Below, one piece after another: positions 56,697-64,000 of a DNA stretch of 64,000 nucleotides. The stretch spans positions 22,074 to 86,073 of the forward strand of contig SVDN01000012.1 in assembly GCA_015057825.1 (NCBI GenBank), in the 5' to 3' direction. The DNA comes from Lachnospiraceae bacterium (GTDB lineage Bacteria; Bacillota; Clostridia; Lachnospirales; Lachnospiraceae). Position 1 is the stretch's first letter, and the number at the start of each line of letters is the position of its first letter. Position numbers and translations under genes: made by a program. The notes under the pieces were generated by a model. That model searched no databases and was not told the DNA's origin. It worked only from the letters and a program-made list of their open reading frames with translations.

Positions 56697-57281
56697 TTAA
56701 TTCAAATAACTTTCAATCGTTTGCCAGATTTCATCTCTGCCCTGTTTTGTAACGGATGAAAAAGGTATAATGATTGTTTCTTTCTTAGCGTTCAAACCGG
56801 TTCTAACCGCTTTGATTTGCTTATCGATCTGACTTCTTTTTATTTTATCCAGCTTTGTGGCTATAATAACCGGTTCATATCCGTTATAAACTATCCAATC
56901 ATACATTTCTTTATCATTTTTTGACGGATCGTGTCTTATATCAATAAGAAGGAAAACCGCTTTAAGCATTTTGGAACTTTTTAGATAATTTTCTATCATT
57001 TTCCCCCATTTTTCCTTCACGGATTGAGGAACGTTTGCAAAGCCGTATCCCGGCAAGTCCACAAAATACAAATCATTGTTTACATTATAAAAATTGATTG
57101 TTTGTGTTTTTCCGGGCTGAGAAGATGTCCTTGCCAAGGCTTTTCTGTTAATCAAGCCGTTAATTAGCGATGATTTTCCCACATTGGACTTGCCCGCAAA
57201 AGCTATTTCCGGCTTATCATTCTCCGGAAGTTTGCTTGTTATTCCGCATACTGTCTCCAGTTCCACGTTTTTTATAACCAT
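56697..57281 (-). CDS. engB: Ribosome biogenesis GTPase EngB (YsxC)
   Basis: A 194-residue GTPase needed for late 50S assembly. G1 GKSNVGKS, G3 DLPGYGFA and G4 TKLDK are all present, and the SSQPGKTQTINFY stretch is the YsxC signature. AAGGAACG precedes the ATG. It is last in the tig-clpP-clpX operon, separated from clpX by 48 bases that hold a hairpin. lon, which usually lies between clpX and engB, is missing. Confidence 0.96.
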   Translation of the reverse strand: MVIKNVELETVCGITSKLPENDKPEIAFAGKSNVGKSSLINGLINRKALARTSSQPGKTQTINFYNVNNDLYFVDLPGYGFANVPQSVKEKWGKMIENYLKSSKMLKAVFLLIDIRHDPSKNDKEMYDWIVYNGYEPVIIATKLDKIKRSQIDKQIKAVRTGLNAKKETIIIPFSSVTKQGRDEIWQTIESYLN

Positions 57282-57296
57282 AACGTTCCTTTCTAA

Positions 57297-57325
57297 AAGA
57301 AGCTCCTTTTTTTCAAGGAGCTTCT
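57297..57325 (-). terminator. Hairpin between clpX and engB
   Basis: Minus-strand AGAAGCTCCTT pairs with AAGGAGCTTCT around a 6- or 7-base A-rich loop, then TTTTAG. The stem is strong but the T-run short, so it is likely a partial terminator or processing site that lowers engB expression. Confidence 0.6.
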
Positions 57326-57329
57326 GATA

Positions 57330-58613
57330 TTATGCTATTTCGCCTGTATTTTCTTCTAATTTTTCGCTTTTCTTTCTGGAGTTTTTAGATTCAAGCATAG
57401 GCAATCCGCTTTCAACAGTTTCTTTGGTAACAACGCACTTTCTTATTCCCGGATTTGAAGGAACTTCGTACATTGAATCCATGAGAGCGTGCTCAATGAT
57501 TGCTCTTAAGCCTCTGGCTCCCGTCTTTCGCTCTATTGCCTTTTCTGCCATAAGCTCGATTGCATCTTCTTCAAACTCAAGGTTTACTCCGTCCATCTCA
57601 AACAGTTTTGCATACTGTTTAATAAGAGCATTTTTAGGTTCCTTCAAGATTCTGATCAATGCTTCTTTATCAAGAGCTTCCAATGAAACGATAACGGGTA
57701 CACGACCGATAAATTCAGGAATAAGACCGAATTTTACCAAATCCGTCGGCATTACCTGTTTAAACATTTCATCGACTTCATGCTCGTTTTTCTTGCCTAT
57801 CTCGGCATTAAAACCGATTGATTTTTTATCTATTCTTGATTCAACTATTTTTTCAAGTCCGTCAAAAGCTCCGCCGCAGATAAACAAAATATTCTTTGTA
57901 TCTATCGGAATCAACTCCTGATGCGGATGTTTTCTGCCACCCTGAGGCGGTACTGATGCTTGCGTACCTTCTATAATTTTAAGCAATGCCTGCTGTACGC
58001 CTTCACCCGAAACATCTCTGGTTATGGAAACATTTTCGGATTTTTTCGTAATCTTATCGATTTCGTCAATATAAATTATACCGATTTCAGCCTTATCAAC
58101 ATCATAGTCGGCAGCTTGAATAAGTTTGAGTAAGATATTTTCCACATCTTCACCCACATATCCTGCCTCTGTCAAAGCTGTGGCATCAGCGATTGCAAAA
58201 GGTACGTTTATAAGTTTCGCAAGAGTTTGAGCTAAATAAGTTTTTCCGGAACCTGTTGGACCCAGCAACAAAATGTTGCTCTTTTGAAGTTCAACATCGT
58301 CGCCTTTGTCTTCTGCCATAACCCTTTTATAGTGATTGTACACAGCAACAGAAAGAACTTTTTTAGCCTCATCCTGACCGATAACATATTGATCTAAAAA
58401 TTCTTTAATTTCTTTAGGCTTTTTTAAATTGATTTCAATGTCACTCGAAACATCTTCGTAATCAAACTCATCTTTGAGAATATCCTCGCATGCATAAACA
58501 CACTCATTACAAATATAGGTGTCACCCGGACCGGCAATGAGCTTTCTTACCTGCGATTGAGTTTTATTACAAAATGAGCATCTGAGTTCCCCATTATCCT
58601 TCTTATTTGCCAT
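57330..58613 (-). CDS. clpX: ATP-dependent protease ATP-binding subunit ClpX
   Basis: A 427-residue AAA+ unfoldase that feeds ClpP. The N-terminal zinc-binding domain has Cys12, Cys15, Cys35 and Cys38. Walker A GPTGSGKT lies at 118-125, and the pore loop GYVGED and the ClpP-docking IGF-type loop (KSIGFNAE) are present. The C-terminal ~20 residues are Lys/Glu-rich. It starts 25 bases after clpP and is co-transcribed with it. Confidence 0.97.
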   Translation of the reverse strand: MANKKDNGELRCSFCNKTQSQVRKLIAGPGDTYICNECVYACEDILKDEFDYEDVSSDIEINLKKPKEIKEFLDQYVIGQDEAKKVLSVAVYNHYKRVMAEDKGDDVELQKSNILLLGPTGSGKTYLAQTLAKLINVPFAIADATALTEAGYVGEDVENILLKLIQAADYDVDKAEIGIIYIDEIDKITKKSENVSITRDVSGEGVQQALLKIIEGTQASVPPQGGRKHPHQELIPIDTKNILFICGGAFDGLEKIVESRIDKKSIGFNAEIGKKNEHEVDEMFKQVMPTDLVKFGLIPEFIGRVPVIVSLEALDKEALIRILKEPKNALIKQYAKLFEMDGVNLEFEEDAIELMAEKAIERKTGARGLRAIIEHALMDSMYEVPSNPGIRKCVVTKETVESGLPMLESKNSRKKSEKLEENTGEIA

Positions 58614-58638
58614 TTGTACTCCTTTTAGTCAGTCATTA

Positions 58639-59223
58639 TTACTGTCTGTTTTCTATAACCTTGTCAATCAAACCATATTCGCAAGCTTCTTCAGCTGTCA
58701 TATAGTTATCTCTTTCAGTATCCTGCTCAATAACTTCAAGCGGTTTGCCTGTGTTCTTTGCAAGAATTGTATTGAGACGTTTCTTGATTTTCAAAATCTG
58801 TTCCGCAACAATCTGAATCTCCGTAGCCTGGCCCTTTGCTCCGCCAAGAGGCTGATGAATCATTATTTCAGCGTTCGGAAGTGCAAAACGTTTGCCCTTT
58901 GCTCCGCCCGACAAGAGAAATGCTCCCATGCTGGCAGCCATACCGATACAAATTGTTGAAACATCACATTTAATATAGTTCATTGTATCATAAATAGCCA
59001 TTCCGGCAGTTACAGATCCGCCCGGACTATTAATATACAAATGAATATCCTTATTAGGATCTTCCGACTCAAGGAAAAGTAACTGAGCAACAACAACGCT
59101 CGCCGAAACATCGTTAACTTCTTCCCCAAGGAAAATAATTCTTTCTTTTAACAATCTGGAGTAAATATCGTAAGATCTTTCTCCACGGTTAGTCTGTTCA
59201 ATGACATAAGGTACTAAACTCAT
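58639..59223 (-). CDS. clpP: ATP-dependent Clp protease proteolytic subunit
   Basis: A 194-residue serine peptidase forming the two-ring ClpP barrel. The catalytic Ser98 (GMAASMGAF) and His123 (MIHQPLGG) are clear, and Asp near 172 fits. The N-terminal axial loop begins [10 protein letters not shown]. The start at 59223 follows GAGGGG by seven bases; an upstream GTG in frame (59238) precedes that site. Partners are ClpX and, elsewhere, ClpC. 34 bases after tig. Confidence 0.97.
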   Translation of the reverse strand: MSLVPYVIEQTNRGERSYDIYSRLLKERIIFLGEEVNDVSASVVVAQLLFLESEDPNKDIHLYINSPGGSVTAGMAIYDTMNYIKCDVSTICIGMAASMGAFLLSGGAKGKRFALPNAEIMIHQPLGGAKGQATEIQIVAEQILKIKKRLNTILAKNTGKPLEVIEQDTERDNYMTAEEACEYGLIDKVIENRQ

Positions 59224-59257
59224 CTTTGCACCCCTCACTTTCTTAATTATTATTTTA

Positions 59258-60544
59258 TTATTTTTCTACAGCATTTTCTGTGATAAATTCGCTGGCTTTT
59301 TTGAGTTTCAAGTCATCTTTGATCTGACTTCTTTCCTCATCCGTTACCTGACTCTTGAGTTTATCGAATTCCATGCCGTAAATCTCGGCTGTTCTCTTGA
59401 GTTCTTCATCAACATCATCTTCTGATGCTTCGATTTTCTCAGCTTCGGCAACTGCCTTAAGAAGTAATGAGCTCTTAATTCTCTGTTCAGCATTAGGAGT
59501 CATCTGTTCTTCAAGCTGCTGTCTTGTCATACCCATCATCTGAAGGTACTGATCGGCAGAGATACCTTGCATTGAAACTCTGTATTCAAAGTCTCTTACC
59601 ATCTGTCTTACATTATCTTTAATCATAAGCTCAGGTATATCCATTTCGGCATTTTCAATGGCTTTAGCCAATGCTTCCTCTGCTTTTTGAGCTTCATTGT
59701 CTTTTTCTTTCTTTTCGATAAGTTTTTTCTTAACGTCTTCTTTGTACTCGTCCAATGTATCGAATTCCGAAACTTCCGATGCGAATTCATCATCAAGTTC
59801 AGGTAATTCTTTATGTTTGATTTCTTTAACTTTTACTTTGAATACCGCAGCTTTTCCCTTAAGATCCGGTGAATGATATTCTTCAGGGAATGTAACGTTT
59901 ACATCAAATTCATCGCCTGAATTTTTACCTACGATTTGATCTTCAAATCCCGGAATGAATGTGTTTGAACCAAGTTCAAGCGGATAGTCTTCAGACTTAC
60001 CGCCGGCGAAAGCAACGCCGTCAACAAAACCTTCATAGTCGATAACTGTTGTATCGCCTTTTTCTGCCGCTCTGTCTTCCACAAGAACAAGTCTTGAGTT
60101 TGCTTCTCTTTCTTTATCCAATTCAGCTGTGATTTCTTCATCGGTAACATCAGCGCTTCTCTTTTCGATTTCAACGCCTTTGTATGTACCCAGCTTAACT
60201 TCAGGTGTTACTGCTACTGTTGCTTCGAAAACAAAATTTTCACCTTTTTCGAATTTCTTAACTTCAACTTCAGGTGATGATGCAATATCGATTTCAGCTT
60301 CCTTAACGGCTTTTTCGAATGCATCCGGAACCATAATGTCTGCAGCATCTGCATAGAACATTTCTTCTCCGTACATTTTTGCAACTACTTCGTAAGAAGC
60401 TTTTCCTTTTCTAAAGCCCGGAATATTAAACTGTTTTTTTGATTTGTTATATGCACTTTTAAGTGCTTTTTTAACTTCGTCAGTTTCAACTTCTATAGTA
60501 AGTTTAACTAAATTTTTTCCAAGATCTTCCATCTGATAACTCAT
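59258..60544 (-). CDS. tig: Trigger factor
   Basis: A 428-residue ribosome-associated chaperone and peptidyl-prolyl isomerase. The N-terminal ribosome-binding domain carries the signature GFRKGKAS (~43-50). The FKBP-type domain (~150-245) contains [13 protein letters not shown], and the C-terminal helical arms follow. AGGAGG lies 11 bases before the ATG and a strong promoter about 60 bases upstream. It heads tig-clpP-clpX-engB. Confidence 0.96.
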   Translation of the reverse strand: MSYQMEDLGKNLVKLTIEVETDEVKKALKSAYNKSKKQFNIPGFRKGKASYEVVAKMYGEEMFYADAADIMVPDAFEKAVKEAEIDIASSPEVEVKKFEKGENFVFEATVAVTPEVKLGTYKGVEIEKRSADVTDEEITAELDKEREANSRLVLVEDRAAEKGDTTVIDYEGFVDGVAFAGGKSEDYPLELGSNTFIPGFEDQIVGKNSGDEFDVNVTFPEEYHSPDLKGKAAVFKVKVKEIKHKELPELDDEFASEVSEFDTLDEYKEDVKKKLIEKKEKDNEAQKAEEALAKAIENAEMDIPELMIKDNVRQMVRDFEYRVSMQGISADQYLQMMGMTRQQLEEQMTPNAEQRIKSSLLLKAVAEAEKIEASEDDVDEELKRTAEIYGMEFDKLKSQVTDEERSQIKDDLKLKKASEFITENAVEK

Positions 60545-60609
60545 GGTTATTAATTCCTCCTGAATTTCCTTTTCTTTAATTTATATAGATTTTAAGTCTG
60601 CATCAAAAA

Positions 60610-60638
60610 ATTATATCATAAGTCCCGCACCTTGTCAT
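60610..60638 (-). promoter_or_regulatory. Promoter for tig-clpP-clpX-engB
   Basis: Minus-strand ATGACA (60633-60638), 17-base spacer ending TGA, TATAAT (60610-60615): extended -10 with five of six matches at -35. Confidence 0.72.
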
Positions 60639-60652
60639 CAATAATTTAGTCC

Positions 60653-61330
60653 TTAGTCTACGGGATGCTCAATGGTCTCAAGCACCTGTAATTCCCCGGT
60701 GTTAAATTTTACAATAAGTTTTGATACAAGATAATTTCTTCCGTTTCTTTCAATATTGCTGTTTTCGGTATAAGTTTCTTCGATAAAACGAAGGTTTGTC
60801 TGCTTAACCGTGGCAACGCCGCCGGAAAGAAGATCGATTTTTGCACTGTCTATGTCTTTTTCAACGATTCCCGTTGTTTCATCTTCATATCCTTGATTAT
60901 TTGATGAAGAATTATTTCCGCCTTTTGATGTGGATGACTTGGATGATCCGCCGGATGCTGACGGCTCTTCTACCTTAACATGAGCAATCCTGTTGACGGT
61001 TAATTCGTCGTAGCTGATGCTGTAATCCACCTCGTACGTACCCGGCTCCCACAAGTCCACTTCACTGGTATCCGCATAAATCTGTACATAAGCGTCATCG
61101 GAAACTCCCTTAAATTTAATGCCGGATGTAAAATCCACATCATCACCAACATCGGCAAGTATATCATCTATTTCCACATAGAGTCCCGACTCGGTCATTT
61201 CAACCGTACCCGTTGCCTTGCCTTTAATATCTCCGAAGTTATAATTTTCTTTGTCTTTTTTGCCGCATGCGCTGACAGCCAACAAAAGTATCAAGCACAA
61301 TGCACAAACAAGTATTTTCTTCATTTTCAT
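60653..61330 (-). CDS. Lipoprotein with bacterial Ig-like and Ser/Gly-rich linker regions
   Basis: A 225-residue protein with lipobox VSAC (Cys22). Residues ~35-115 form a beta-rich domain ending WEPGTYEVDYSISYDE, typical of Ig-like cell-surface modules. A Ser/Gly/Asn linker (~120-145) leads to a second beta domain. I do not recognise a family. The ATG at 61330 follows AAGG, which overlaps the stop of the DJ-1 gene; an ATG 60 bases upstream precedes that. It is third in the traX/DJ-1 operon and its 3' end is only ~15 bases from the tig promoter. Confidence 0.8.
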   Translation of the reverse strand: MKMKKILVCALCLILLLAVSACGKKDKENYNFGDIKGKATGTVEMTESGLYVEIDDILADVGDDVDFTSGIKFKGVSDDAYVQIYADTSEVDLWEPGTYEVDYSISYDELTVNRIAHVKVEEPSASGGSSKSSTSKGGNNSSSNNQGYEDETTGIVEKDIDSAKIDLLSGGVATVKQTNLRFIEETYTENSNIERNGRNYLVSKLIVKFNTGELQVLETIEHPVD

Positions 61331-61334
61331 AAAA

Positions 61335-61886
61335 TCAGACCTTATAAATAATTCCTTTCGAAATTTCGTCTGCCTTTCCTTTTCCTTCAAAAATCTCTAT
61401 AATTTTCAGCGCCATATCCATAGCCGTTCCGGCTCCTCTGGAGGTTATGAAAATATCATCTTTGACAACATTATCTTTAAGGATTTCGGCGCCGACAAGC
61501 TTAGCTTCAAAGCCCGGATAACATGTGGCTTTTTTCCCTTCAAGAATTCCGAGTTGGCCGTAGACCGACGGTGCGGCACATATAGCGGCCAAATATTTCC
61601 TGCTTTTCACAAAGCGCTTTATTTCGTTGGACAACTCAACATTTTCCGCAAGATTTGTCGTTCCCGGCATTCCTCCCGGTAAAAACATCATATCACAATC
61701 CGCATAAGCCCCTTCTCTAAACAGACTATCCGCATTTACGCTGATATCATGTGCTCCCGTAACCTTTAAACTTCCGTTGATTGAAATCATTTCCACGTTA
61801 ATCGCAGCACGTCGAAGAAGATCAACAATTGTAAGTGCTTCCACTTCTTCAAAACCATCCGCCAAAAACACACCGACGTTTGCCAT
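61335..61886 (-). CDS. DJ-1/PfpI family protein
   Basis: A 183-residue DJ-1/PfpI-fold protein. The reactive Cys103 lies in the nucleophile elbow AAICAAPSV, with Glu14 in the conserved GFEEVE. Length and the FLPGGMPGT stretch match the YajL/DJ-1 branch. Members act as protein or metabolite deglycases, chaperones or redox sensors; which applies here is not known. GGAGG precedes the ATG. Between traX and the lipoprotein gene (10-base and 4-base gaps). Confidence 0.9.
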   Translation of the reverse strand: MANVGVFLADGFEEVEALTIVDLLRRAAINVEMISINGSLKVTGAHDISVNADSLFREGAYADCDMMFLPGGMPGTTNLAENVELSNEIKRFVKSRKYLAAICAAPSVYGQLGILEGKKATCYPGFEAKLVGAEILKDNVVKDDIFITSRGAGTAMDMALKIIEIFEGKGKADEISKGIIYKV

Positions 61887-61896
61887 AAGATGCCTC

Positions 61897-62562
61897 CTAT
61901 TTTATAATCCTAAAAATAATATAAATAACAATCAGATGAACCGGATAGAATAAATAAAAGAAATATTTGAATTTCTTCGTTCCCGGCTTACCGTTGTACA
62001 AAGCAATAAACGCAAATGATGCTATGGAATAAACCTGGGTCGTTCCCCATCTGATTGCAATGGTTGCCAATGAATATGTCGTAAATAAAGTAATTATGCT
62101 ATTCCTCAGTATATAGAATATAAATATAACTATTATACCGTAATAGGAATAGTCACACTTAATAAGCCAAGCAAGGGCGCAAAAAGCGGCTGCAATAAGG
62201 TATTTTACAAACATATTTTGCGTTTTTTCCGCAAAGTACATCATAATCACTGCTATAAGCAATGTAATCATTACATTTTGATGCGCGACAAATACCAAAA
62301 CATGATACAATCCAAGGTCAAAAGGAATCTCGGATATCAGAGCAAAAATCGCCAATCTGGCGATAAATTTTTTTCTGTCTCTTGTATAAAAAAAACTCTC
62401 AACAATCAAAAATGAAAAAATAGGAAAAGCTATCCTTCCTATAATGTCGCAAACTATATTTTCTTCAAAAAGCGAATAGCCCAGGTGGTCAATTAACATT
62501 GCCAACAAAGCAATAATCTTCAAACTGAATGCATCAAATTTTCCAATAGCTGAATTTATCAT
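61897..62562 (-). CDS. TraX family membrane protein
   Basis: A 221-residue polytopic membrane protein with about eight helices. The start LKIIALLAMLIDHLGY and the ALISEIPFDLG segment are the TraX signature. TraX acetylates F-pilin in E. coli, but chromosomal homologues in Firmicutes are common and their substrate is unknown; no conjugation genes are nearby. AAGGGAG lies ~13 bases before the ATG, and a good promoter stands upstream, divergent from tRNA-Leu. Confidence 0.87.
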   Translation of the reverse strand: MINSAIGKFDAFSLKIIALLAMLIDHLGYSLFEENIVCDIIGRIAFPIFSFLIVESFFYTRDRKKFIARLAIFALISEIPFDLGLYHVLVFVAHQNVMITLLIAVIMMYFAEKTQNMFVKYLIAAAFCALAWLIKCDYSYYGIIVIFIFYILRNSIITLFTTYSLATIAIRWGTTQVYSIASFAFIALYNGKPGTKKFKYFFYLFYPVHLIVIYIIFRIIK

Positions 62563-62588
62563 TGTTTCAAGCAGTCTCTCCCTTATTA

Positions 62589-62617
62589 AGTATACTATTG
62601 AAAAAGGAGCTTTTCAA
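62589..62617 (-). promoter_or_regulatory. Promoter for the traX operon
   Basis: Minus-strand TTGAAA (62612-62617), 17-base spacer, TATACT (62589-62594), about 20 bases before the traX ATG. Confidence 0.65.
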
Positions 62618-62628
62618 GAAAAAACTTC

Positions 62629-62657
62629 TTGCAAAAGCGGTCATTTTCCCGTATAAT
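62629..62657 (+). promoter_or_regulatory. Promoter for tRNA-Leu
   Basis: TTGCAA (62629-62634), 17-base spacer, TATAAT (62652-62657). The start would fall about at the tRNA 5' end. Confidence 0.75.
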
Positions 62658-62668
62658 AAACAAATCAT

Positions 62669-62748
62669 GCGGATGTGGCGGAACTGGCAGACGCGCTAGA
62701 CTTAGGATCTAGTGGGCAACCGTGCAGGTTCGATTCCTGTCATCCGCA
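62669..62748 (+). tRNA. tRNA-Leu (anticodon TAG)
   Basis: The acceptor stem GCGGATG pairs with CATCCGC (62741-62747) with discriminator A. The anticodon stem CTAGA/TCTAG frames the loop CTTAGGA, so the anticodon is TAG, reading CTA. The T arm CAGG-TTCGATT-CCTG is intact. The variable arm is somewhat longer than in class I tRNAs, as expected for Leu. The 3' CCA is not encoded. Confidence 0.95.
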
Positions 62749-62778
62749 TTTTTTCAGATAGTTTTCACATTAAATATC

Positions 62779-62807
62779 TTTAATTTTATCCCCAAATATG
62801 ATATAAC
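62779..62807 (+). promoter_or_regulatory. Candidate promoter for the trigger-factor-like lipoprotein
   Basis: TTTAAT (62779-62784), 17-base spacer ending TGA, TATAAC (62802-62807). Confidence 0.5.
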
Positions 62808-62857
62808 AAATATGTGCGTTTTACGCAAAGAGTATAGAATTTTAAAGAGGTAATTAT

Positions 62858-63886
62858 ATGAAAAAAACAGCATGTATTGCCCTCAGTTCACTTGCATGTG
62901 CAACATTCTTGGTAGGCTGTACAAATTCAAACAGCTATGGCACCATCGAAGTCGGAAACTACAAAAACATCACTGTTTCCGCAGACGAAGTCGCCGTAAC
63001 CGATGAAGAAGTCGAAGCATATGTAAACAGCTTTGTGCAATCATTAACAAAACAAGAATCAGTAACCGATTTTGTACAAGACGGTGACACACTTAACATC
63101 GACTACGTAGGTAAAATCGACGGTATCGCCTTCGAAAACGGTTCAGCTACAGGTGCCACAACCACAGCGGGCGAAAACGGAAACCTTTTGTTTAAAAACG
63201 ACTTGATTGGCATGGCTTACGGTGAAACAAAAGATGTCGAAGTAACATTCCCCGAAGATTACTCACTTAGTGATGTTGCCGGAAAAACCGCCATTTTCAC
63301 AATAACAATCAATTCTATTACAAGAACCGTCGTTCCCGAGCTTACGGACGAGTTGGTTGCGGAGAATACAGACCTGATCGGTGATGACTCGGTTAAAACC
63401 GTAAACGACTTATATACATTTGCCAGAAACGAATTGGAAATGAGCTATAAAGGCACAACTGCTTTTAACAAACTTTTGGAAGAAGCAACCGTAAAAAAAT
63501 ACAACGAAGAAAAAGTAAGTGAAATGATAAACAACTTTACCGAATATCAAGAATCTTACTACCAGTACACATATGGCGTTGATTTGGCAACATATCTTGA
63601 AGCCATAGGTTCATCGGAAGAGGAATTCAACGAAAATATTGATAGTTCGGTACGCGACTACTTCAAACAATATATGTTGGTTCACTACATTGCCGATAAA
63701 GAACATATCACATATTCCGAAGAAGATTATCAAAACATTCTTCAGCAATATGCTGACACTTACGGATATGAATCAGCCGAAGCTTTTGAAGAAAGCTCAA
63801 CGGAAGAAGATCTTGATAATTTCAAAGCAACTCTTCTTTATCAACAGGTTGTGGAATATCTTGCAGACATTGTAACAGTTGAATAA
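62858..63886 (+). CDS. Extracytoplasmic trigger-factor-like lipoprotein (FKBP-type domain)
   Basis: A 342-residue protein with a lipoprotein signal (lipobox LVGC, Cys21). After a short linker and a strand-helix piece (VTDEEVEAYVNS) comes an FKBP-like domain (~70-155) with DTLNIDYVGKIDG and KTAIFTITINSI, closely paralleling residues ~150-245 of the cytosolic trigger factor at 59258-60544 ([13 protein letters not shown]). Residues ~160-340 are helical like the trigger factor C-terminal arms, with many Tyr and Glu. The ribosome-binding domain is absent. Inference: a peptidyl-prolyl isomerase and chaperone on the outer membrane face, aiding folding of exported proteins, in the way PrsA does with a different fold. 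AGAGG precedes the ATG. Confidence 0.85.
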   Translation: MKKTACIALSSLACATFLVGCTNSNSYGTIEVGNYKNITVSADEVAVTDEEVEAYVNSFVQSLTKQESVTDFVQDGDTLNIDYVGKIDGIAFENGSATGATTTAGENGNLLFKNDLIGMAYGETKDVEVTFPEDYSLSDVAGKTAIFTITINSITRTVVPELTDELVAENTDLIGDDSVKTVNDLYTFARNELEMSYKGTTAFNKLLEEATVKKYNEEKVSEMINNFTEYQESYYQYTYGVDLATYLEAIGSSEEEFNENIDSSVRDYFKQYMLVHYIADKEHITYSEEDYQNILQQYADTYGYESAEAFEESSTEEDLDNFKATLLYQQVVEYLADIVTVE

Positions 63887-63907
63887 GTTATCATATACAG
63901 AAGAAAA

Positions 63908-63927
63908 GCAATCCCAAAGGATTGCTC
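63908..63927 (+). repeat. Small perfect hairpin after the lipoprotein gene
   Basis: AGCAATCC pairs with GGATTGCT around CAAA. No T-run; it precedes the true terminator by 12 bases. Confidence 0.5.
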
Positions 63928-63939
63928 AGACCGAAGACA

Positions 63940-63979
63940 AAAGCCCTTTTTGGATTTTTTATCCCGAGAGGGCTTTTTT
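63940..63979 (+). terminator. Intrinsic terminator
   Basis: AAAAGCCCTTT pairs with AGAGGGCTTTT across an 18-base loop, with a six-base T-run. The A-rich left arm also allows minus-strand use. Confidence 0.8.
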
Positions 63980-64000
63980 CGATTATTTTTTTCTGTTTTT

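Noticed and set aside
1..64000. CRISPR array, insertion sequence, prophage or integrative element
   Set aside because: No regularly spaced direct repeats, transposase, integrase, phage or conjugation genes are seen; the TraX homologue alone is not evidence for conjugation.

Overview
The window is a contiguous piece of chromosome from a low-GC, Gram-positive anaerobe, most likely a clostridium of the Lachnospiraceae. I infer this from gene orders typical of that group (rapZ/murB/hprK/uvrC; rpmE/DUF1385/prmC/prfA; tig/clpP/clpX/engB), several clostridial DUF families (DUF4317, DUF4364, DUF5716/DUF5717-like), strong AGGAGG-type ribosome sites, frequent TTG starts and lipoboxes on secreted proteins. 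No species can be named from sequence alone. I see no rRNA, insertion sequence, prophage or CRISPR array. One tRNA (Leu, anticodon TAG) is present. All intergenic gaps are under 300 bases.

Layout. 1-6.5 kb (minus): ftsH, uvrC, hprK, murB and rapZ (running off the left edge) in one tight operon with a good promoter before ftsH and a second one before hprK. 6.7-11 kb: a large beta-helix lipoprotein (plus), a small lipoprotein (minus) and a DUF4317 protein (plus), separated by strong bidirectional terminators. 11-22 kb (all minus): an accessory block holding an MDR dehydrogenase, an MFS transporter, a second beta-helix protein and a VOC/glyoxalase-fold protein, then a solute-binding protein, a YesM-type sensor kinase and a YesN-type AraC regulator, then an NhaC antiporter. 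The two beta-helix proteins (6.7 kb and 18.2 kb) are visibly related. One is a lipoprotein and the other has no export signal. 22-32 kb: an unknown 1041-residue zinc-ribbon protein with a DUF308 membrane protein, a J-domain protein, an AlaX-type editing protein, clpB and pyk.

32.3-44.5 kb (minus) is the most interesting part. Between rarA and valS, and just beyond valS, lies a run of uncharacterised genes: a 1187-residue beta/helical-repeat protein, a compact protein that reads like a degenerate Hsp70 (nucleotide-binding half plus beta substrate-binding half, no lid), a TPR-like protein, a coiled-coil two-helix membrane protein, a 48-residue small protein and a zinc-ribbon/TPR membrane protein. 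I infer that these act together, possibly as an alternative chaperone or envelope-associated scaffold.

44.6-49 kb: citrate synthase, truA, an AAA/DUF4143 ATPase and mntP (plus). 48.9-56 kb (minus): rho, then rpmE, DUF1385, prmC, prfA, an aminotransferase and hisC. 56-64 kb: a DUF4364 regulator (plus), the tig-clpP-clpX-engB proteostasis operon without lon, a traX/DJ-1/lipoprotein operon, tRNA-Leu, and a lipoprotein built like an extracytoplasmic trigger factor. Proteostasis genes are unusually frequent (ftsH, clpB, clpX, clpP, tig, the tig-like lipoprotein, a J-protein and an Hsp70-like protein).
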